Shown: in pieces, positions 16,930 to 26,569 of the stretch
Position numbering within the stretch: the stretch's first letter is position 1
Layout of the letters: the number at the start of each line of letters is the position of its first letter
NCBI GenBank assembly: GCA_963779515.1
Contig: CAVZYN010000001.1
Location: 992,001-1,056,000, forward strand
DNA length: 64,000 nt
Reading direction: 5' to 3'
Source of the DNA: CAVZYN01 sp963779515
GTDB lineage: Bacteria > Pseudomonadota > Alphaproteobacteria > Rhizobiales > Hyphomicrobiaceae
Notes under the pieces: generated by a model
Told to the model about the DNA's origin: nothing
What the model saw: the letters and a program-made list of their open reading frames with translations, nothing else
Databases searched by the model: none
Translations under genes and position numbers: made by a program

Positions 16930-17256
16930 GTGCCGCAACAGAGAGCTACTTTCCGCCAGCATCTCCTTGGCGAGGACATCGCGCGGCTGACGCAGGCGAT
17001 CGACCTCGCCCAAGCGGCTGCTTCGGCCGAGGCCCTTCTGCTCGCCGCCGGCAAACTCAATTGGACGCCAGGGGATCTGCGCACACACGAGCTTAAACCG
17101 GCACTTGATCCCCTCCTCGGCGCGCTCTGGACCGCCATCCATCGACCGGGTGCCGCCGCCGATACCGCCCTTGCATCCGCCTGGGCGGACTTCGATCGGA
17201 TGCGCATCGACCGTCTCGCGGGCTGCCTCGCCCGCGTGCCACGTCCCGCCGGCTGA
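16930..17256 (+). CDS. small hypothetical protein
   Basis: A possible 108-residue helical protein starting at GTG 16930, with regular amphipathic segments (ARLTQAIDLAQAAASAEALL, then WADFDRMRIDRLAGCLARV). I do not recognise a family. Codon use looks coding and nothing else occupies the region. A second GTG at 16899, overlapping the reductase stop, opens a different frame with a plausible N terminus (KLLADLAAARAATESYF) that degrades afterwards. The true gene may start there and carry a frameshift near 16950-16980. Confidence 0.4.
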   Translation: MPQQRATFRQHLLGEDIARLTQAIDLAQAAASAEALLLAAGKLNWTPGDLRTHELKPALDPLLGALWTAIHRPGAAADTALASAWADFDRMRIDRLAGCLARVPRPAG

Positions 17257-17339
17257 GTGACTGCCTCGAACCACACATTGGCCATACCGCCTTTTCATCC
17301 TCCGGGATCTCGCGCCGGCGCTTCCACAGGACATCCAAC

Positions 17340-18284
17340 ATGATCCCACTGTCGCGCATCGCCATCGCGAGCCTCCTCTCCCTCGCCGTCGCTTGGCCGG
17401 TCTTCGCGCGCACGGCACAGGCGCCCGGCAGCCGCATCGTTCTCGATCTGCCGGATATCTATAAACCGGCACCCCGATTTGCCGGCTTCATCGATCAGCC
17501 GCGCGGCATTTCGATCATCCTCACGGAATTCCCCGCCGAGGCCTACGAGCAGGTCATCCAAGGCATGACGCCGGAGACGCTCGCGACGAAGGGCTTCACC
17601 AACACGACCGTCGGCAAGCTTGAGCGAGACGACACCCACGTCTATGTCACCGCAGAGCAGGCCTCGGGCGGAGTAGCCTATGCGAAGTTCTTGTTGATCT
17701 TGCGCGCGCCATCCGCCACCGCGCTGGTGACCGTCAACGTCCCAAAAGATCACATCGTGCGTGGCGTTGCCTCCGCCGCCGAGATCGCTCTGGTGTTGAA
17801 AACGGCCCGCGTCGCCGATGCGGTGGCACCTGAGAAACCGCTGTTCTCATTGAGCTACCTCGGCCCTTTCAAACGGGCTGGCACACTCTCCGGCGCCGCC
17901 ACGCTGTATACCCTCGACGGCGTCTTGGCGCCGGCGACACCTGAGCCGGACCGCACCGTCTTCATCGTCGCGCCCTCCCTCGACAAGCGGCCGATCGCGG
18001 ATGTCGAGGCCTTCTCGCGCAATGCCCTGCAGTCGCTTCCAAGTTCCAAAGACGTCGCCGTCACGACGGTGCGCAAGCTCAAGATTGCCGGCCGCGATGC
18101 AACTGAGCTTGTCGCAGCTGCCACGCATGCGCAGACGGGCACGCCGCTTTTGATCGTACAAACCGTGCGGGTTCTGAGTGGTGGCGGGTATGTGCGCATG
18201 ATCGGGCTGACGCCCGCGAGCGGATCCGACAAGTTTCTGCCGGAGTTCCGCAAAATGGCGGAGAGCTACTCGGCCGCGCCGTGA
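17340..18284 (+). CDS. exported protein of unknown function
   Basis: A 314-residue protein with a clear signal peptide (residues 1-23, SRIAIASLLSLAVAWPVFA). The mature part shows two similar halves of alternating strands (LDLPDIYKPAPRFAGF; KPLFSLSYLGPFKRAGTL), a layout seen in PsbP/DUF1795-like periplasmic proteins, though I cannot assign it firmly. No catalytic motif or lipobox is visible. It lies between the aldo/keto reductase region and the CMD-family gene, all on the plus strand. Confidence 0.65.
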   Translation: MIPLSRIAIASLLSLAVAWPVFARTAQAPGSRIVLDLPDIYKPAPRFAGFIDQPRGISIILTEFPAEAYEQVIQGMTPETLATKGFTNTTVGKLERDDTHVYVTAEQASGGVAYAKFLLILRAPSATALVTVNVPKDHIVRGVASAAEIALVLKTARVADAVAPEKPLFSLSYLGPFKRAGTLSGAATLYTLDGVLAPATPEPDRTVFIVAPSLDKRPIADVEAFSRNALQSLPSSKDVAVTTVRKLKIAGRDATELVAAATHAQTGTPLLIVQTVRVLSGGGYVRMIGLTPASGSDKFLPEFRKMAESYSAAP

Positions 18285-18351
18285 CGCGCCACTTTACGGG
18301 GTGCACCTGCGACGCATAGGCTGCGACCTCCGCCACGTGGAGGAAACCGCC

Positions 18352-18750
18352 ATGACAACCGTAAAACTGCTCACCGATGCCGAAGCCTCGCCCGAGGCGC
18401 GCGCGGTCTTCGACGACATCCGCCGGACCCGCAACACCGACTATGTCGGCAATGCTTGGCGCGCCACCGCCAACGATCCCGTCGCCCTCAAGCGCCAGTG
18501 GGAGAAGGCCAAGGCCGTCATGGCGCCAGGCGCGCTTGATCCGCTCACCAAGGAGCTGATCTACATGACCGTCTCGATCATGAACAATTGCGAGTACTGC
18601 ATCCACTCGCACACGTTCTTCGCCCGCAACAAAGGCATGACGCCGGCGCAGTACAACGAGTTGCTGCAGGTCATCGGCCTTGCCACCGAAGGCAACCGGA
18701 TGATGACCGCGATGCAGGTTCCGGTCGACGAGCGCTACCAGGTCAAGTGA
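18352..18750 (+). CDS. carboxymuconolactone decarboxylase (AhpD-like) family protein
   Basis: A 132-residue all-helical protein of the CMD/AhpD family. The redox motif NNCEYCIHSHTFFA (Cys-x2-Cys-x3-His) marks the alkylhydroperoxidase-like group, so a peroxidase or oxidoreductase role is more likely than a decarboxylase one. GGAGG lies about 8 nt before the ATG at 18352. It is the last chromosomal gene before the tRNA-linked island. Confidence 0.85.
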   Translation: MTTVKLLTDAEASPEARAVFDDIRRTRNTDYVGNAWRATANDPVALKRQWEKAKAVMAPGALDPLTKELIYMTVSIMNNCEYCIHSHTFFARNKGMTPAQYNELLQVIGLATEGNRMMTAMQVPVDERYQVK

Positions 18751-18996
18751 CGGCGAGGCGCCAAAATCCTCGCGATATCAGTGTGCCAGGCACCTCTGAC
18801 CGGCGGTGCCGGACGCCCGTTCAAAAACCGCCGATAGGGCTTCACAACCTGCAAAAGCGTGCTATAAGCCCGGCTGTGGTGTCGTGTCGGCCACGGCTCG
18901 TTCGAAGCCGATGCCGCCGCCACAACCTCAGATGCGCCTGACTGCGGGTGTCGGCCGATTGGCCGCCGCAGGATTGCGCGTCTCGATCGTTGGTGA

Positions 18997-19073
<77 letters not shown>

Positions 19074-19127
19074 CTTTTGTTATAACTCACTGACGATCCC
19101 GATATGACGGGCCTGGAGAACCAGGCC

Positions 19128-19476
19128 ATGTCCCTGAAATCATTGCACAACGGCAAAACAACTCCAGCCTCGCGGCCGGTGTCGCTGCGGCTTGCCGTCG
19201 GTGACATCGAGCGGCTGCAAGCGCGTGCTCATACTTTGTCCGCCTCGATCACGGGCGTCGCACGCGACCTGATCCTTACCGGGTTGGCGGGCGGCGACAA
19301 CAAATCCCAGGCCGATCGGCTGATGCTGATCGAGCGGCGGACTGGCGGCACTCGAAGGCTTGACCGGCACCGTTCTCGCCCAATCCGAGCGGATCGAGAC
19401 CGCCACCCGCGACCTTCGCACCAAGTTCGACGCCCTGCTGACGGCGCTGTCCTCCGGCGATGGAGGGGCACGATGA
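19128..19476 (+). pseudogene. MobC-like ribbon-helix-helix mobilisation protein, frameshifted
   Basis: The first frame from ATG 19128 (GGAG 10 nt upstream) gives an RHH-like domain: RPVSLRLAVGDIERLQARA and ITGVARDLILTGL. After residue about 69 (LMLIERR) the frame becomes meaningless, while another frame continues with LAALEGLTGTVLAQSERIE and ends at 19476. Removing one G near 19335-19340 would restore a protein of about 115 residues. Its stop overlaps the next start by 4 bp (ATGA). In intact relatives such proteins bind oriT and assist the relaxase. Confidence 0.65.
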
Positions 19477-21272
19477 CCGGTCGGCTCAAAGTGATCATGC
19501 TGGCGGCGCTGTTCGCCGGACTTCTGCTCGTCTTCCTCATCAACGAGATCGGCATCAACTGGTATCCGCCGATGTGGACGGCTTCGGACGGCCGCACCGG
19601 ATATTATGACCCGGCGGGCGTTCGCGCCTGCATGGGTGCCCGAGCGCTGGCGGCCCTCGCCGATCGGTCGAGCGCATGGCAGTGGCACCGCTGTGCGACG
19701 ACGCTCTTTCAGGCGCAAGCCTTGGACGCCTTCCATTGGCGCTATTGGGCGCTGATCAGCGCCAGCGCGTTCACGCTGATCGCCGCGTTCGGTTTTGCGC
19801 TGGCGGTTCGTTTCGACCGGCCACCGCATCGCGTTCTGCGCGGCCGGCAATTGCTGACCGGTGATGCGGCACGCCGCGCCTTCGCGCGCTCCGCCAAATC
19901 GGAAATCCGCCAATCGGGCGAGGGGCTGGAATTTCTCCCCGGCCTCACCATCAGTCGCGAGCGCGAGACGCGGCATTGGCTGATCTGGGGCAGCGTCGGC
20001 GCCGGCAAGACGCAAACTATGCTGCATCTGATCTTGGCTGCCATCGAACGCGGCGACGGCGTGCTCGTGCTCGACGTCAAGGGCGATATGACAGCGACGC
20101 TGCCCGGCGATCCGTATTTGATCGCGCCACAGGACCAGCGCTCGATGGTCTGGGATGTGGCGCGGGATTGCCGCACCAAACAGGACGCGCGCGAATTGGC
20201 AACCGCGATTGATCCCCGACAGCCAGGACCCAATGTGGGCCGACGCCGCGCGCGACGTGGTGGTTGTCTGCGTCGCCAGCCTCCAGGCCACCAAGGGCGA
20301 TCAATGGACATGGCGGCGACTTGCACGAGGTCGGCACGGCGAGCGCCGAGACGCTGCTGGCGATGGCCAAAACGCATCACGTTGATGCAGTCCGGTTGCT
20401 GCAAAATCCTGACAACCGGACGACGCAAGGTGTGTTGTCGACATTCCAGGCGCACATGCACGTGGTGGCCGCATTGGCCGAGGCGTGGACCAACGCAGAC
20501 CAGCACGCGGTTCTCGATCTCCGACTGGCTGCACCATCCCAAGCCGTATCGACCGGTGATCCTGCAGCATGACCCGCGCTATCCCAGTCTCTCGAACATC
20601 TGGATCGGCGGCATGCTGGCGCTGTTGGCGTCGGCCGTCGGCAGTCCGTCGCTGCAGGAGAGCCGCAAGCGGCGCATCTGGATCTTTGCCGACGAGTTCC
20701 CGCAATTGCCGCGCCTCGGCAACTTCTCAACGTTCCTCGACCTCGGCCGATCAAAGGGCGTGATCGCGGTGATCGGCGCGCAAGATCTGGCGCAACTGCG
20801 CGCCACCTATGGTCGCGATCGGACCGACGCCTGGGTCGGCATGATCGGAACCAAGATCATCACCCGCATCAATGCCGGACGTGGCGCCGAGGAAGCCAGC
20901 CAGCTGATCGGCGACCAGGACATCGAGCGTGAGGAGCGCAGCGAAAGCCTTGCCGGCGGCAAGGTCAGCACCACGACAACGCGACGCCGCGATGTGCGCC
21001 GCGTCATCACGGCGGATGAAATCGCAACGCGGTTGGGACCGCGCGGCAACGGCATTCGTGTCTTGATGCTCGGCCAAGGCCTGACGCGCTTGAACTGTCG
21101 GTGCCATTCGTCACGTTGCCGAAGCTGCGACCGGGGCATGTTCCGGCGGCATGGTCGCGACCGTTGGCCGTCAGTGCTGCAGACGCCATACTGGACACAG
21201 GCGCGACCACAACAGTCCGCGACGCCGTTGTCGAAAGAAGCGGCCGATCGCATTCGCGAACTCGGAGAGTAG
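19473..21272 (+). pseudogene. TraD/VirD4-like type IV coupling protein, multiple frameshifts
   Basis: Starts MTGRLKVIMLAALFAGLLLV with two N-terminal membrane segments (residues about 7-24 and 85-105). Then Walker A WGSVGAGKTQTML, LVLDVKGDMTATLPG, Walker B RIWIFADEFPQLPRL and the C-terminal VRRVITADEIATRLGPRG. Continuity of homology needs frame changes near 20210, 20310, 20510, 21080 and 21190; segments such as MWADAARDVVVVCVASL and DLHEVGTASAETLLAMAK sit in other frames. Intact relatives are ATPases that bring relaxase-DNA to the secretion channel. The many separate lesions argue for decay rather than one sequencing error. Confidence 0.75.
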
Positions 21273-21276
21273 CACT

Positions 21277-22362
21277 ATGGTTGCCTCGATCTCGGCGCGT
21301 GGTGGTGTGCAGGCCGCACTCGGCTACTATGGCCATCTCGGACAGGATGATTATTATCTGCGTGGTCACGAGCCGCCGGGGCGGTGGGCGGGCGAAGGGG
21401 CGGCGCGGCTTTCACTTGAGGGGCCAGTCATTCGCTCTGAGTTCGAAGCCGTCCTCAAGGGCATTGATCCGAAGACCGGCGAACGCCTGACGGCAATTGG
21501 CGGTAAAAATCAAAACCACGCCGCCGGATGGGACGTGACATTCAGCGCGCCAAAATCCGTGTCGGTGTTGTGGGCGTTGTCCGATGCCGACAAGCGACCG
21601 GCAATCGAGCAAGCGCAACGCGTCGCCGTCGCAACAGCCACAAAACACTTGGAGCACACGGCGGCCTTTGCCCGACGCGGCAAGGGTGGCGCGATCCGTG
21701 AGCCAACGGCCGGTTTGACATTGGCCAAATTCGACCATCACACCAGCCGCGACCTCGATCCGCAACTGCACACGCATGTGTTCGTGTTCAACGTCGCGCC
21801 GCGCAAGGATGGCACCTGGGGCGCGATCGTCAGCCGCGAGCTGTACAAAGCGCAGAAAAATGCCGGCGCAATCTACCGCGATGCGTTAGCCACCGAACTC
21901 GAACGGCACGGCTACGGCATCGAGCGATCAGCAAACAGCTTTCGTGTCGCCGCGATCCCCCACCACGTCGAACGCGCGTTTTCCAAGCGCCGCGAGGCGA
22001 TCGAAGCCGCTGCAGCAGAAATACGGCTACCAATCGGCTAAAGGCATGGAGCAAGCCGCGCTGCGAACACGGCAAGCCAAGCGCACGATGCCAGCGCGAA
22101 CAGCTGTTCGACGCGTGGCGCGCCGAGGCCCGCGAGATCGGGTTCACCCTCGACCGTAGCCGCTCAGTCCGCGAAACCGCCCTCACCCGACCGCACGAAC
22201 AACCGCCTCCCATCGCCCCTGCCAAGGTGTTGGCCACCGCTGCCAGCCAGCTGTCACGCGCCGCGCGGCAACTCGACGGCAATCCGAAAATGCCGGGCGC
22301 GACGATCGATCTGCGAGATCACGAGCCCGTTCGGCGACGCACTGACAACCGAGAACGGTAGT
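21277..22362 (+). pseudogene. MobF (TrwC-like) relaxase N-terminal part, frameshifted
   Basis: The first 255 residues form a good MobF relaxase domain. Y18 and Y26 sit at the TrwC catalytic tyrosine positions (GYYGHLGQDDYYLRG). H154, H165 and H167 (KFDHHTSRD and PQLHTHVFVFN) make the HUH metal site with the same spacing as TrwC. After ERAFSKRREAIEAAAAE at about 22020 the frame is lost. Two other frames carry the continuation (KYGYQSAKGMEQAALRTRQAK, then EQLFDAWRAEAREIGFTL), ending at 22362. The helicase half expected after this is missing, so it is a truncated relic. It starts 4 bp after the coupling-protein stop, as in the second element. Confidence 0.75.
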
Positions 22363-23270
22363 GTCTAATCTCGGCTAGCCAAGCCACGTTGAGCTTGAAG
22401 TTCGTCTGGTGCTTGGTAGGTGAGCCGACAGTCAAAGGGACGCGCGGACGGTCGAGAGTGACCCGAACCGGTCTCAGTGCCGGGGTGCAACACTCATGTT
22501 GCAAATTTGCAGGGGTCAGCGATTAGCGACGCGTGCACTGCAACGGCCTCACGTTTGACAGGTCTCGGTCGCGATGGCAGCTTACCGCCCAAGACCTCAT
22601 TGGTTCTCATTTTCGAGATGGGCCACGGCACAACGCACGAAGTCGCTGCGATAGCCGTAAGCGGACAAGGTTGCTTGGCGAAAGCTCTGCCGACATCTTG
22701 AGGTCCACAACGGAAAGTCGCGGCGCTCTTGCTCGGCATGTCCAGCGCTCGGTCCGCAACCGTCGGAGCGATCTGCGCCCTGTCTGTATGCACCAAATAC
22801 GACGGCAAGGTTATGACTTGGATGACGAAGTCCACGCCATGCCGATGGCGCGAAATCACTGTGTGTGCAAGGGTAATCAGAAAAAATGGCAATGATATCA
22901 ACGACCTGCGCGCCTCTCCCGCCGCAGGCGTCAGCACCACAGGTGCATAGGGTGTGAAGAATTTCTGTCTGTTCTTTCTGCCTTCCGAAACCTTCAGCCG
23001 ACCAGAACCAAGCCTGCTCCCCGAGACCGTTCTACGCCCATCTTTTTGCTCGGCCGGATTTGCATCTTCCCGCCCCGGCCGTACAGACACTGACTGCACG
23101 GAGCGCAAGGCCGAGTCAGGGACGACCGCTCCTTCAGCGGTCGCCCGCAGGGCCCGTCCTTGACCGGCCGAGCACCGTGCTACGATTGATTGGGACAGCG
23201 GCGATTGCCGGCCAAGAAAGTGGCTGGGCGAGAGAGTGAACACAGTCGCTTCGCTTTCTACATCGAGCCT
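22363..23270. other. 907-bp stretch without a supportable gene
   Basis: Between the relaxase relic and the FitAB pair. GC content looks lower than the flanks. Several overlapping open frames exist on both strands (the longest on the minus strand, 22494-23243), but none shows a recognisable motif, ribosome site or family-like composition. Probably decayed element sequence. Confidence 0.5.
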
Positions 23271-23687
23271 TCAACTGATCCACGGGTCAATCAGCGCGAC
23301 ACCGGTGCCGGCGAAGTCGGAACTATTCCGTGTTGCCAACGTCATGCCGCGCGAGAGTGTGATCGCGGCTATTTCGGCGTCGAAGTCCTCGATCGGTCGG
23401 CCGAGCCGCTGCCGATCGGCAACGATGCGGGCGAACTCCGGCGCTGCTGCACTGTCAAATGGCAGTATACGCCCCGCGAACAGCTCCAGCACTCGGAGTG
23501 CCGCCGTATCAAGATCACGCTTGCGTTTGCCGTCCGGAAGAATGGCAATTCCGAAGCGAATTTCGGCCTCAGACACCGCGGTCGTGAAAAGGTCGGTGCG
23601 TTGCTCGCGAAGCATCCATTCGGCGACCGCCTGGTTCGGCACCGTTTTCATCACTTCGGATAGAACATTGGTATCGAGCACAATCAT
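23271..23687 (-). CDS. FitB/VapC-type PIN-domain toxin
   Basis: A 138-residue PIN-domain ribonuclease toxin. The N terminus MIVLDTNVLSEVMK carries D5. VSEAEIRFGIAILP (conserved Glu), DFDAEIAAITLSRGM (acidic cluster) and LATRNSSDFAGTGVALIDPW match FitB-type VapC proteins. It follows its antitoxin with a 6-bp gap. It is intact while the surrounding mobilisation genes are broken, which fits selection for addiction. Confidence 0.88.
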   Translation of the reverse strand: MIVLDTNVLSEVMKTVPNQAVAEWMLREQRTDLFTTAVSEAEIRFGIAILPDGKRKRDLDTAALRVLELFAGRILPFDSAAAPEFARIVADRQRLGRPIEDFDAEIAAITLSRGMTLATRNSSDFAGTGVALIDPWIS

Positions 23688-23693
23688 CGCGGC

Positions 23694-23945
23694 CTACTCG
23701 AACCGTGGTGGCTCACGGACGGGCTGACGTGGGAAAGGCTCCAGCTCGATGCCTCCTACAGGCTCGACGATGGCACGAATGGCATCATAGAGGCTGCCGG
23801 TTGCCCGCTCCGGTAGTTCGCCGCCGAGAGCCGTGCTCAATATATCCTTCGCCTCGGCTTCCACCGAACGACCATGCGCCGCCGCGCGAGCCGCAAGCCG
23901 CTGCGCGAGCGCGGTCTCGATATTGCTGATGGTTACGCTGGTCAT
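23694..23945 (-). CDS. FitA-type (Arc/RHH) antitoxin
   Basis: An 83-residue antitoxin beginning MTSVTISNIETALAQRLAARAAAHGRS cut here at its RHH core VTISNIETALAQRL. The segment SVEAEAKDILSTAL is typical of FitA/Phd-like plasmid stability proteins. Its C terminus (PFPRQPVREPPRFE) is the toxin-binding tail. GGAGA lies about 7 nt before the ATG at 23945. It should bind the toxin and repress the operon. Confidence 0.87.
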   Translation of the reverse strand: MTSVTISNIETALAQRLAARAAAHGRSVEAEAKDILSTALGGELPERATGSLYDAIRAIVEPVGGIELEPFPRQPVREPPRFE

Positions 23946-24625
23946 GGCCAATCTCCTGCGATGGGCAATCTACGCGCTGTTAGACCTTGTTGCAATGCGG
24001 GGACGCCGAGCGACAGCTAACATCTTCGCGGCGAACCGTGTCATTTTTTGTATCAAGGGTAGCCGCTACCGACCGTTCGTTGCAGGCAGCGGCACAAAGA
24101 GCACTACGCCAGAAGAATCAAGTGGCGCAGAATCCAACGGCGTCTGCATCGGGCCTAAAACTCTTTGTTGCTGCACTTTGAAATCTTTCTTTACTCGCGG
24201 CAGCGATCGTCACCCGAGAGGGCCGAGACCCGTGCCCGGGACTCGGGCGAGCGGCCTGTCAGCCGCGAGTTAGAGCGCGGCCTCGCCACCGTCGGCGTGG
24301 AGCCGCTCCAATTCACTTGATAGCGACTGCCCACTTGGCTCGCGAGAGAACAACCCAGTCTTGTGCCCTCACAAGCGGATGCCGCATCACAATGGCTGCT
24401 GATTTCACTCAGGACGAACATACAGTTTGCGACCATCCACGTCACGGAAAGTCACAAAATGTACCGCGAATCCGCCTTCCCTTGTTGTCGATCCGTCCCG
24501 CATTCTGTTCGCTGCATCTTTCATGCGATCGGGACCTGGAGCCGCGCCGATGAAACTCTCAACCACACTGTCATCACTCGGCCCGGCTATACACGCCGCT
24601 GCACTGCGTTACACGCGATTCACCG
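23946..24625. other. 680-bp stretch without a supportable gene
   Basis: Between the antitoxin and the IS256 target duplication. Only short open frames with no recognisable motif. It continues beyond the IS (26058-26283) in the same character, so the IS landed in non-coding or already decayed DNA. Confidence 0.5.
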
Positions 24626-24634
24626 CGAACCATC
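24626..24634 (+). repeat. target-site duplication, left copy (IS256-family)
   Basis: CGAACCATC here and again at 26049-26057, directly abutting both inverted repeats. A 9-bp duplication fits the 8-9 bp usual for IS256-family elements. Confidence 0.92.
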
Positions 24635-26048
24635 GAGCTATCGCCAATTCTTGGTGACGGCCGGGTCGGTCAGGCGGCGGCAGTTGCGGGCTGGCGGATC
24701 GGCTTTGCAACGATCTCGAACCCGTCAGCGAACTTCGCACCCAGGATGAGTTTTGGCAACTGGGTATGACCGTCGAGACGGCGCCAACTTTTCTGCGCGC
24801 CATCGACCAGCTTGAAGACCATGGCCAGCGCGGTCTTGTTCGAGAGGCATCCTTTCGATCGGATCGTCCTGTGTCGCACGGTCGCGAAGGTGCTCTCGAT
24901 CGGGTTCGTTGTGCGCAGATGCTTCCAGTGCTCGGCGGGGAAATCGTAGAAGGCGAGCAGCGCGTTGCGATCCTTGTCGAGGCAGTCGGCGGCCTTCTCG
25001 TACTTGACCGAATAGCTTTCGATGAAGGCGTCGAACGCGGCCTCGGCAGCGACCTTGGTCTCGGCCATCCAGATCTCTTGCAATGCGCGCTTGGCTTTCG
25101 GCTGCTGGCTCTTCGGCAGCTTGGCGAGCACGTTGGCGGTCTTGTGCACCCAGCAGCGTTGCTCGCGCGTCTTCGGCCACACCTCGCCGGCCGCCTTCCA
25201 GAAGCCGAGCGCGCCGTCGGCGATCATCAACTCGGGCGATACGTCGAGCCCGCGTCGCTTCAGATCGAGCAGCAGTGCACGCCAGTCATGCGCACTTTCC
25301 CTTGCACCATCGGTGAAACCGACCAGTTCCTTGCGGCCTTCCGGCGTCGCGCCGATGATGACGAGGATGCATTGCTTCTCGTCTTCGAGGCGCGCCTGCA
25401 GATGGATGCCGTCGGCCCAGACGTAGACGTAGCGCTTCGTCGACAGGTCGCGCTTCTGCCACTGCGCGTGGTCGTCCCGCCAGCCATCCTTCAGGCGGCC
25501 AATCGCCGACGCCGACAGGCCCGCTGCTTGCTTGCCGAGCAGGGCTGCCAACGCCTCGGAGAAGTCGCCGGTCGAGATGCCCTTGAGATAGAGGATCGGC
25601 AGTAGCGTCTCGATCGACTTCGAACGCCGCATGTACGGCGGCAGGATCGTCGGCGAGAAACGGACGCGGCCGGGAGCATCGGCGGCTGCCTCGCGGTCGC
25701 GCACGCGCGGCTGGCGAACGGCCACGGGGCCGATGCCGGTCATCACCTCGCGTTCGGGCAGGTGACCGTGCCGGACGACGCGCTTCCGGCCATCTTCGGT
25801 CTTCAGATCGGCATGAATGCCGAGAAAATCGGCGACCTCCGCTTCGACTGCCTGGGCGAGCAGGGCGCGGGCCCCATTGCGCAAGACTTCGGTGAGTTGA
25901 TCCTTGAAGGCTCCTGGCTGAATCAGCTTGATGACGTTATCGTTGGGCACGGCATATCGCTCCTTTGGTGGAGAAGTGGAGGCGTCAAGCACCCCCACGG
26001 TATGCCGCCTTCCCAATTCCCGCCGTCACCAACTTGCGGCCATAGCTC
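24635..26048 (-). mobile_element. IS256-family insertion sequence, complete (1414 bp)
   Basis: Bounded by 28-bp imperfect inverted repeats (24635-24662 and 26021-26048). Both begin GAGCTAT and both contain TTGGTGACGGC; 21 of 28 positions match. Flanked by a perfect 9-bp direct repeat. It contains one intact transposase gene on the minus strand. The undamaged target duplication and open reading frame indicate a fairly recent insertion into the older element. Confidence 0.92.
24670..25950 (-). CDS. IS256-family DDE transposase
   Basis: A 426-residue transposase. Family blocks: GARALLAQAVEAEVADFLG, KTEDGRKRVVRHGHLPER, the DDE residues in VWADGIHLQAR (first Asp), ELMIADGALGFWKA (second Asp) and TTNPIESTFATVRHRT (Glu), plus QRCWVHKTANVLAKLP. 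The GTG at 25950 has AAAGGAG about 9 nt upstream and gives the family N terminus PNDNVIKLI. The frame is intact. It should move the element by a cut-and-paste or copy-out route with 8-9 bp duplications. Confidence 0.94.
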   Translation of the reverse strand: MPNDNVIKLIQPGAFKDQLTEVLRNGARALLAQAVEAEVADFLGIHADLKTEDGRKRVVRHGHLPEREVMTGIGPVAVRQPRVRDREAAADAPGRVRFSPTILPPYMRRSKSIETLLPILYLKGISTGDFSEALAALLGKQAAGLSASAIGRLKDGWRDDHAQWQKRDLSTKRYVYVWADGIHLQARLEDEKQCILVIIGATPEGRKELVGFTDGARESAHDWRALLLDLKRRGLDVSPELMIADGALGFWKAAGEVWPKTREQRCWVHKTANVLAKLPKSQQPKAKRALQEIWMAETKVAAEAAFDAFIESYSVKYEKAADCLDKDRNALLAFYDFPAEHWKHLRTTNPIESTFATVRHRTIRSKGCLSNKTALAMVFKLVDGAQKSWRRLDGHTQLPKLILGAKFADGFEIVAKPIRQPATAAA

Positions 26049-26057
26049 CGAACCATC
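26049..26057 (+). repeat. target-site duplication, right copy (IS256-family)
   Basis: CGAACCATC, identical to 24626-24634. Confidence 0.92.
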
Positions 26058-26283
26058 CTTCACAGCCCACGATGTCCTGCTCCATTATTGTTCACGCGCA
26101 CCGTCTGTGGCGCATGACTCGTGGTGCCAACATGTTTCGTCCGGTGAACAACGACTGCCAACGTCCTGGAGGTTCCCGCAAGCTCCTCCTTGCTCCCGCG
26201 TTTTTCCCGCGATTGCCCATTGCCTTGCGCATGGATGGCACCCGACACTGTCGTAGGAGCCGTGTTGATGAGGGATCACAACC

Positions 26284-26490
26284 ATGATCGCTGATGAGAC
26301 GCCTGCGCTGCCAGACGACGATCTGCCCGAACCGCCGATCAAAGCAGCCAACGACAACGGCAACGAAACGGCGAGCGCGCATGATCCTCGCATTCTGGCG
26401 ATTGCGCGCGCCATCGGGCGACAGATCGCCCGCGAGCAGATGCAAATGCAACAAGCTCACAATGACAACGATCGTCAGGAAAAGTCATGA
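26284..26490 (+). CDS. small hypothetical protein upstream of the serine recombinase
   Basis: A 68-residue acidic-then-helical protein: IADETPALPDDDLPEPPI, then KAANDNGNE, then a helix RILAIARAIGRQIAREQMQ. No known domain. GAGGGA lies about 9 nt upstream of the ATG. It precedes the recombinase by 79 bp on the same strand and is likely part of the element's integration module. Confidence 0.5.
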   Translation: MIADETPALPDDDLPEPPIKAANDNGNETASAHDPRILAIARAIGRQIAREQMQMQQAHNDNDRQEKS

Positions 26491-26569
26491 GATCGGCACT
26501 TTCGCCAAACACACTATCGCTCATCGCCAGACCACTGCTGACAGGCACTCACGTCTCGGAGAGGACATC

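Noticed and set aside
22494..23243. 249-residue minus-strand frame in the island gap
   Set aside because: No motif, no clear ribosome site, and overlapping frames of similar length on the other strand. Treated as decayed sequence.
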